Source: DASRDZ01 sp035652335 (GTDB lineage Bacteria > Chloroflexota > Dormibacteria > Aeolococcales > Aeolococcaceae). Taken from it: DNA of 64,000 nt. Location: contig DASRDZ010000005.1 in assembly GCA_035652335.1 (NCBI GenBank), positions 1 through 64,000 on the forward strand. The letters are read 5' to 3'. This document shows, in pieces, positions 58,781-64,000 of the stretch. The position numbers and the translations under genes were made by a program. Under the pieces are notes generated by a model that saw only the letters and a list, made by a program, of their open reading frames with translations, made no database searches and was not told where the DNA came from. The stretch's first letter is position 1; every line of letters starts with the position of its first letter.

Positions 58781-60076
58781 ATGGCGGTCCGCGCGATGGA
58801 GGCGCCGGCGACGAACGGCGCGTCGGAGACACGGCACGCCGCGCGGGCCGCTGGGCTGCTCGCCGCCACCGGCTTCGTCACCGGGGTGAGCAACTTCGCC
58901 TTCAACGTCCTGGTGGCGCGCAGCGGCGGGGTGGACAGCTTCGGCGGCACCGCCGCGCTGCTCTCGCTGGTCACCATCGCGGGCTTCATCGCCAGCGGCG
59001 TGCAGTACGCCATGGCCCGGCGCGCCGCCACCTGGGACGGTGCGCCCCGCCATCTCATCGCCGCCTCGGTGCGGCTGATGTGGCCCTGGGCGGTGTGCGT
59101 GCTGGCGGCCTGCGCCTCGGTGCGCCAGCTCGCCGGCTATCTCGGCGTGTCGACCACGCCGACGCTGCTGGTGATCGCGCTCTTCGTCGCCGTCCTGGCC
59201 GCGGCCCTCCCCGGCGGGGTGCTGATCGGGCGCCGCCGGTTCGGCCTGATCGCCGGGCTGAGCCTGGTCGGCGTCGCCGTCCGCCTCGCCGGCGGCGCGC
59301 TGCTGACGCGCAGCATGGACGCGACCACCGGCGCGCTGCTGGCGTCGTTCCTGCCCTCGGCGCTGAGCGTCGTGGTGTTCCTCGTCTTCGCGCTCCGCAT
59401 CGCCGCGATGCAGCGCACCGTGGAGTCGCGCAGCGCCGGCGAGATGAGCCAGGGCTTCACCTCGGAGAGCTTCACGGGGGCGCTCAGCTCGGCGGCGCTG
59501 TGGGCGCTCTGGGTGCTGCCGCTGGTGTTCGCCCGCCACCTCCTCGGCGACACCGTCAACGGGCGCTTCGCGGCCGCGCAGGTTCTGGCCAGTGGTGTCC
59601 TCTTCGTGACGGCCCCGGTGGCCACGGCCTTCTACCCCACCGTGGCGCGGCACCGCCAGTGGCGCACCGTCCTGGTCGGCGCCGCGGCGACGCTGGGGCT
59701 GGCGGGCACCGCCTCGATCGGCATGGCGGTGCTCGGTCCCGCGCTGATGGCCCACGTCTACGGCGCGGGCTTCGCGGTCAGCGGGCGGCTGCTCTTCGAG
59801 CTGGGGCTGTCGGCGGCAACGGTGTCGCTGGCGACGTACGCGGTGTGGACGTCGCGCGCGATGCGCCATCGCACCGGGCCGGTGGTGGCGGCGGTCGCCG
59901 TCGCGGCCACCGTCGAGCTGCTCGCCGGGGTCGCGCTCACCGTCAACGTCGAGGTGCTGGCGGCGCTGCCCTGCATCAGCCTGGTGATCGGCGGCGCCGC
60001 CGCGGTCCTCGCCGGCGCCCTGCGCCGGCCGGTGCGCCGTCCCGTCGTCGTGCTGCTGGGAGCGGACGAGGCGTGA
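58781..60076 (+). CDS. flippase-like membrane protein (MOP superfamily)
   Basis: A 431-residue protein with about 12 membrane helices. The start RAAGLLAATGFVTGVSNFAF and the repeated hydrophobic pattern resemble Wzx/MVF-type lipid-linked oligosaccharide flippases, with fewer helices than the 14-helix form at 5585-7063. It sits between a GT2 and a GT4 with a 2-base gap and a GTGA overlap. It likely translocates the lipid-linked sugar made by its neighbours. Confidence 0.75.
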   Translation: MAVRAMEAPATNGASETRHAARAAGLLAATGFVTGVSNFAFNVLVARSGGVDSFGGTAALLSLVTIAGFIASGVQYAMARRAATWDGAPRHLIAASVRLMWPWAVCVLAACASVRQLAGYLGVSTTPTLLVIALFVAVLAAALPGGVLIGRRRFGLIAGLSLVGVAVRLAGGALLTRSMDATTGALLASFLPSALSVVVFLVFALRIAAMQRTVESRSAGEMSQGFTSESFTGALSSAALWALWVLPLVFARHLLGDTVNGRFAAAQVLASGVLFVTAPVATAFYPTVARHRQWRTVLVGAAATLGLAGTASIGMAVLGPALMAHVYGAGFAVSGRLLFELGLSAATVSLATYAVWTSRAMRHRTGPVVAAVAVAATVELLAGVALTVNVEVLAALPCISLVIGGAAAVLAGALRRPVRRPVVVLLGADEA

Positions 60077-61176
60077 GGATCCTGCTGCTCAACTGGAAGG
60101 ACCTCCGCCAGCCCGACGCGGGCGGCGCCGAGCGCTACGTCGAGCAGGTGGCGCGGCGCTGGTGCGCCGAGGGACACGAGGTCACCGTGTTCGTGCCGCG
60201 AGTGGCCGGAAGTCCGGCAGAGGAGTGGGACGACGGCGTGCGCGTGCTGCGGGCGGGCGGGCGGCACAGCGTCTTCGCGCTGGCGCGCCGGCACCTGCGG
60301 CGCCATGCCGCCGGGTACGACCGCGTCGTCGAGTCGGTGAGCACGCGTCCGTTCTTCGCGCACCACGTCGCCGGCGATCGCGCCCTGGCCCTCTACCACC
60401 AGATGGCGGACGACGTCTGGCTGCGCGAGTTCCGCTTCCCGCTCAGCGTCGTCGGCCGCCGCGTCGTCGAGCCGCACTGGGTGCGCGCCATGCAGGGTGC
60501 GCGCGTCGTCGCCGTGTCGGAGTCGACGGCGCAGGACCTGCGCCGCTTCGGCGTCGACGCCACCGCCATCGTGCCGCCGGGCTCGACGCCGCCCGCGGGG
60601 TGGGTGCCGCGCATTCCGGGGCGCCGGCCGCGCCTGCTCTTCCTCGGCCGCCTCATCGCCACCAAGCGCCCCGGCGACGCGCTGCGCGCCGCCGCGCTGG
60701 TGCGCCGCGCACTGCCCGAGGCGACGCTCGACGTCGCCGGCGACGGCTACCTCGCCGCAGCGTTGCGCCGCGACGCGGGCGACGGGGTGCGCTTCCACGG
60801 CGGCGTCGACGAGGCGACCAAGCACGAGCTGCTGCGCCGTGCCGACGTCCTGCTCCTCCCCGGCACCCGCGAGGGCTGGGGGATCGTGGCCCTGGAGGCC
60901 GCGGGCCACGGCGTTCCCGTGGTCGCCTACGACGTCAACGGCCTGCGCGACGCGGTGGTCGACGGCGGCACCGGGCTGGTGGTGCCGCCGCAGCCCGAGG
61001 CGATGGCCGCCGCCGCCATCCAGCTGCTGGAGGACCCGCTGCGCTGGCGCACCATGTCCGCGGCGGCGCGGCGCCGCGCCCTCCACTTCACCTGGGACCG
61101 TGCCGCCGCCGACCTCATGGCGGTCGTCGCCGAGCGCGCCCGGGTGACCCTCCCGGTCGTGGAGCGGGTGGCGTGA
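60073..61176 (+). CDS. GT4 family glycosyltransferase
   Basis: A 367-residue GT-B enzyme. RILLLNWKDLRQPDAGGAER is the N-terminal glycine-rich acceptor loop, RLLFLGRLIATKRPGDALR starts the donor domain, and LLPGTREGWGIVALEAAGHG supplies the EX7E motif. NGLRDAVVDGGTGLVVPP is the usual following strand. GTG start overlaps the flippase stop; its own stop overlaps the start of the next gene (GTGA again). Substrate unknown. Confidence 0.88.
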   Translation: MRILLLNWKDLRQPDAGGAERYVEQVARRWCAEGHEVTVFVPRVAGSPAEEWDDGVRVLRAGGRHSVFALARRHLRRHAAGYDRVVESVSTRPFFAHHVAGDRALALYHQMADDVWLREFRFPLSVVGRRVVEPHWVRAMQGARVVAVSESTAQDLRRFGVDATAIVPPGSTPPAGWVPRIPGRRPRLLFLGRLIATKRPGDALRAAALVRRALPEATLDVAGDGYLAAALRRDAGDGVRFHGGVDEATKHELLRRADVLLLPGTREGWGIVALEAAGHGVPVVAYDVNGLRDAVVDGGTGLVVPPQPEAMAAAAIQLLEDPLRWRTMSAAARRRALHFTWDRAAADLMAVVAERARVTLPVVERVA

Positions 61177-64000
61177 GCACCGTCCTCGCTCCTCCCGACG
61201 TCGCGGGCATCGAGCTGCGCGGCGTCGGCGTGCGCCGCGGGCGTCTCGTCCCCGGCGTCCCGGAACGCCGCTCCCTCGCCGGCCGCCTGGCGTGGACGCG
61301 CCGGCTCTGCGCCGGTTCGGGCGTCGTCGCCCTGCTGGCCATGGGCGTGGTCGACGGGCTCAGCCCGGCCGGCGCGCAGAAGCGGCTGGAGGTGCTCTCG
61401 CTGCTGGCCCTGCTCGCCCTCGGCCTCGCCGTGGTCGCGGGTGGCGCCGAGGTCGTGCTCCGCGGGCGCAGCCGCGCCGAGCCGGCCCTGGGTGGCGCCG
61501 TCCGCTTCGGCATCCAGGGCTCCCGCCGCGCCTGGCTGATCGCCTTCGGCGCCGTGGCGCTGGGCGCGGCCGCGGTGGTGCAGACCTGGTACATGGGCGT
61601 CGGCCCGGCCGTGGCGGGCGGCGACATGACCCCGCCCGTGGGCACCGCGTGGACCGACCAGACCTTCTCCGCCTGGGGCTGGACCGGCTGGGACGTGGGC
61701 AGCCCGGGGGGCTACCAGAACATGCTGCCCTGGGCGCTGGTGCTCCGCGCCGTCACCGGGCTGGGGGGCGACCCTGCGCTGGCGCAGCGGGTGATGTACA
61801 CGCTGCTCCTCGCCGGTGCGGCGCTCGCCGGCCTGTACCTGTTGCGCGTGCTCGGCCTGCGCCCCGTCGGTGCGGCGGTCGGCGCGGCGGTGTACGTCCT
61901 CAACCCGTACACGCTGACCTCGGTGGGCATCAACCCGGTCTTCCTGTGCGGGCTGATCCTCCTGGCGCTGAGCCTGGCCCTGGTGCTGAGCGCGGGACTC
62001 GGCCGGCTCCACCCCGTGCTGGCGGCGGCGCTGCTGGCGCTGACCGCGCCGCTCTGGGGCTGGGCGTTCCTCAACCCGCCGCTGGTGGGCATGGTGCTGC
62101 TCGCCCTGCTGCTCTCGCCGCTGGTGGCGCTGTGGCTGGGCGGACGGCGCGCGGCGCTGCGCACCGGGCTCACCCTGGTGGTGGCCCTGCCGCTGCTGGC
62201 GCTGGCGTCCGCCTACTGGCTGGTCGTCGCCGACGAGCGGCTGGCGCTGGTGGACTCCAGCGGCCTCTCCGCGGACGCCGGCTGGTTCTGGACGCAGGGC
62301 CGGGCCACCCTGCCCAACGCCTTCTGGCTCAACACCAGCTGGGGCTGGGCGCATGCCGAGTACTTCCCCTACGCGTCCGCCTACGACGCCTTCCCGCTGG
62401 CGCTGCTGAAGTACGCGCTGCCCGCGCTGGCCTTCGCCGCGCTGGCCCTGCGCGAGCGTCGCGGCCGACCCCGCGCGACGCTCGGCGTCACCGTCCTCGC
62501 CGGCGCGGCCGCGCTCTTCCTGGTGGTCCTCGCCACCGGCACCAACGACCCCGGCGCGAGCATCTTCCTGCCCCTCTACCACCTGCCCTACGGCTGGCTG
62601 CTGCGCGAGCCCGGGCGCTTCCTCATGCTCGCCGGCCTGGCCTACGCCATCCTCATCGGGGTGGTCGCCGACCGTGCGGTCAGCACGGTGCGGCCCCGTG
62701 TCGCCGCGACGGCGCGGCACCTGTGGGGCTGGGGGACGCAGCTGCGCCGCGCCACCGTGCTCGCCGTCGCCGCCGCGGCGGTCATCGGGCCGGCCTTCCC
62801 GCTGGTGACCGGCGCGGTGGTCGCCGACGACCGGCCGCAGCTGCCGCCGGCGCACGTCAACGTCCCGGCGTACTGGCCACAGATGGCAGCAACCATCGAC
62901 GCCCTGCCCGACCCCGGCGCGGTGCTGGTGCTGCCGGCCGACGACTTCTACCAGATGCCGTACACCTGGGGCTACTACGGCAGCGACGGCTTCATCGAGC
63001 AGCTCATCCACCACCACGTCATCAACCCGGCGGGACAGGGCTACGGCAAGGTGTCGCAGACGCTGCTGGCGGGCGTCGGCGACGTCGAGCAGGCCCTGGT
63101 CGGCGACGCCTGGACGGAGGCGCGGCGCGTGCTCGAAGGCATGCAGTCGCCGTACGTGCTGGTGCGCGGCGACGTCGATCCCAGCTACCCGCGCCGCACC
63201 ATCACCCCGCCGGCGCAGATCGACGCCGCGCTCGCCCAGGACCCCGACGCCACGCTGATCGCCACCCGCGGACCGCTGCACCTCTACCGCATCGCCATGC
63301 AGCGGGAGGCGGACATGTCGGCGACGCCGCACGTCGTCACCGTCGACTCGCAGACGCCCGACCTCAGCGTGCTCAGCCTCCTCCCCGACGGCACGCACCT
63401 GGTCGGCGCCTCGCCGATGGCCGGGGCGACCGCGATGTCGCAGCTCCCGCCGCTGGCGCAGTGGTCGCTGCAGGGCGACACGCTGGTGGCGGGCGCGAGC
63501 ACGCCGCCGGGTCGCGACGTCTCGGTGGCGGTGCTCGGCGGTCCGGCGCAGCGCACCGCGCAGGTCGAGGCCGCGGACGCCGCGCAGCTCCTCCCGGGGC
63601 TGACGGTGGTGCCCGACAGCAGCACCGGCACGGTCACCGCGACGCTGCAGCTCGGCCCCGACCGCATCAGTGACGGCCGGTTCGACCAGGGCACCTGGGG
63701 TGCCGTGGGCGATTGCTACGCGGTGCTCGGCAGCGCCGCCGCGCAGCTCCACGCCGGCGTCGTCGGCGGTGGTCCCGGCGGCGGTCGCGCACTGCAGCTC
63801 TCCTCCGCAGGGGACAGCGCCTGCGCCATGCAGGACGTCGGCAGCGGCGACGGCCCGCTGCTGGTGGCCTTCGACGTGCGCCACGTCACCGGCGCCTTCC
63901 CGCGCATCTGCCTGTGGGAGTTCGAGACGAAGAAGTGCTCGACCCTGCCCGACGTCGTCACCACCGGCGACGGCTGGACCCACTACCAGGCGGTGACCAC
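61173..64000 (+). CDS. large membrane protein, AftD/DUF3367-like, 3' partial
   Basis: At least 942 residues, open to the window edge. About 12 membrane helices occupy residues ~45-560. VGPAVAGGDMTPP and GWTGWDVGSPGGYQNMLPWA form the first extracytoplasmic loop, AVYVLNPYTLTSVGINPVFL and YGWLLREPGRFLMLAGLAYA are shared with the protein at 55150-56733. This is the plan of AftD-like arabinofuranosyltransferases. The extracytoplasmic part begins near 560. Its end, from residue ~830 (ISDGRFDQGTWGAVGDC), looks like a carbohydrate-binding module. GTG 61173 overlaps the GT4 stop. I read this frame directly, since it has no stop before base 64000. Sugar specificity is inferred. Confidence 0.72.
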   Translation, partial: MSTVLAPPDVAGIELRGVGVRRGRLVPGVPERRSLAGRLAWTRRLCAGSGVVALLAMGVVDGLSPAGAQKRLEVLSLLALLALGLAVVAGGAEVVLRGRSRAEPALGGAVRFGIQGSRRAWLIAFGAVALGAAAVVQTWYMGVGPAVAGGDMTPPVGTAWTDQTFSAWGWTGWDVGSPGGYQNMLPWALVLRAVTGLGGDPALAQRVMYTLLLAGAALAGLYLLRVLGLRPVGAAVGAAVYVLNPYTLTSVGINPVFLCGLILLALSLALVLSAGLGRLHPVLAAALLALTAPLWGWAFLNPPLVGMVLLALLLSPLVALWLGGRRAALRTGLTLVVALPLLALASAYWLVVADERLALVDSSGLSADAGWFWTQGRATLPNAFWLNTSWGWAHAEYFPYASAYDAFPLALLKYALPALAFAALALRERRGRPRATLGVTVLAGAAALFLVVLATGTNDPGASIFLPLYHLPYGWLLREPGRFLMLAGLAYAILIGVVADRAVSTVRPRVAATARHLWGWGTQLRRATVLAVAAAAVIGPAFPLVTGAVVADDRPQLPPAHVNVPAYWPQMAATIDALPDPGAVLVLPADDFYQMPYTWGYYGSDGFIEQLIHHHVINPAGQGYGKVSQTLLAGVGDVEQALVGDAWTEARRVLEGMQSPYVLVRGDVDPSYPRRTITPPAQIDAALAQDPDATLIATRGPLHLYRIAMQREADMSATPHVVTVDSQTPDLSVLSLLPDGTHLVGASPMAGATAMSQLPPLAQWSLQGDTLVAGASTPPGRDVSVAVLGGPAQRTAQVEAADAAQLLPGLTVVPDSSTGTVTATLQLGPDRISDGRFDQGTWGAVGDCYAVLGSAAAQLHAGVVGGGPGGGRALQLSSAGDSACAMQDVGSGDGPLLVAFDVRHVTGAFPRICLWEFETKKCSTLPDVVTTGDGWTHYQAVT

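Noticed and set aside
60927..63983. 1018-codon minus-strand frame
   Set aside because: Antisense to the AftD-like gene and the end of a GT4 gene; composition is Arg/Gln/Gly/His low complexity with no motif.
1..64000. Mobile elements, prophage, integrases or tRNA-linked insertion sites
   Set aside because: No transposase, integrase or phage gene and no tRNA was found on either strand; gene duplication in this region looks like paralogy rather than insertion-sequence activity.

Overview
This 64 kb window is chromosomal DNA from a very GC-rich bacterium. Most genes show strong third-position G/C bias, GTG starts are frequent, and many genes overlap by four bases (GTGA, ATGA or TTGA). A second signature is a TANNNT hexamer 7-11 bases before the start codon with no Shine-Dalgarno sequence, which points to leaderless transcripts. 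Together with secreted proteins carrying the GYWLVASDGG-type repeat, this suggests an actinobacterial or Dormibacterota-like soil organism. That placement is an inference; the window holds no rRNA or tRNA gene to settle it.

Layout. 1-7063: acyltransferase end, two small genes, a processive GT2-like enzyme, a methyltransferase, an O-antigen-ligase-like protein and a flippase. 7065-9802: a secreted protein and an ECF sigma factor fused to a membrane segment and an extracellular propeller. 10057-17604: a degenerate NYN protein, GDP-mannose 4,6-dehydratase and a run of GT4 glycosyltransferases with a methyltransferase. 17806-23769: three secreted proteins (CHAP amidase, S53 peptidase, IPT-domain protein) ending in the same 42-residue repeat. 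23872-33961: GT2, a plant RGP/UDP-arabinose-mutase-like protein, a GT-C-like protein, a Wzm/Wzt exporter, and a GT4/coiled-coil cassette. 34129-45104: UDP-xylose synthase, UDP-glucose dehydrogenase, a Glf-like flavoprotein, GtrA, a four-part methyltransferase-GT2-GT2 fusion and the dTDP-rhamnose operon (rmlACBD). 45294-49476: a GH18 repeat protein, a GT2 and a membrane protein. 49489-51322: apt and ahcY. 51319-64000: large GT-C-like membrane proteins, a lipoprotein, a fifth repeat protein, a GT2, a second flippase, a GT4 and a large membrane protein that runs off the window.

How it fits together. The window is an extended cell-surface polysaccharide region. Sugar donors (GDP-4-keto-6-deoxymannose, dTDP-rhamnose, UDP-GlcA, UDP-xylose, possibly UDP-arabinofuranose) feed at least a dozen glycosyltransferases. 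Export could go through an ABC transporter or through two flippases with a ligase/polymerase. The repeat proteins look like secreted enzymes that share one surface-targeting or binding module, and the sigma-propeller protein could link envelope state to transcription.

No stretch over about 300 bases lacks a gene. The longest gaps (9803-10056, 17605-17805, 45105-45293, 56734-56926) hold promoter-like elements or inverted repeats but no RNA gene I can recognise. No CRISPR array, insertion sequence, prophage or replication origin was seen.
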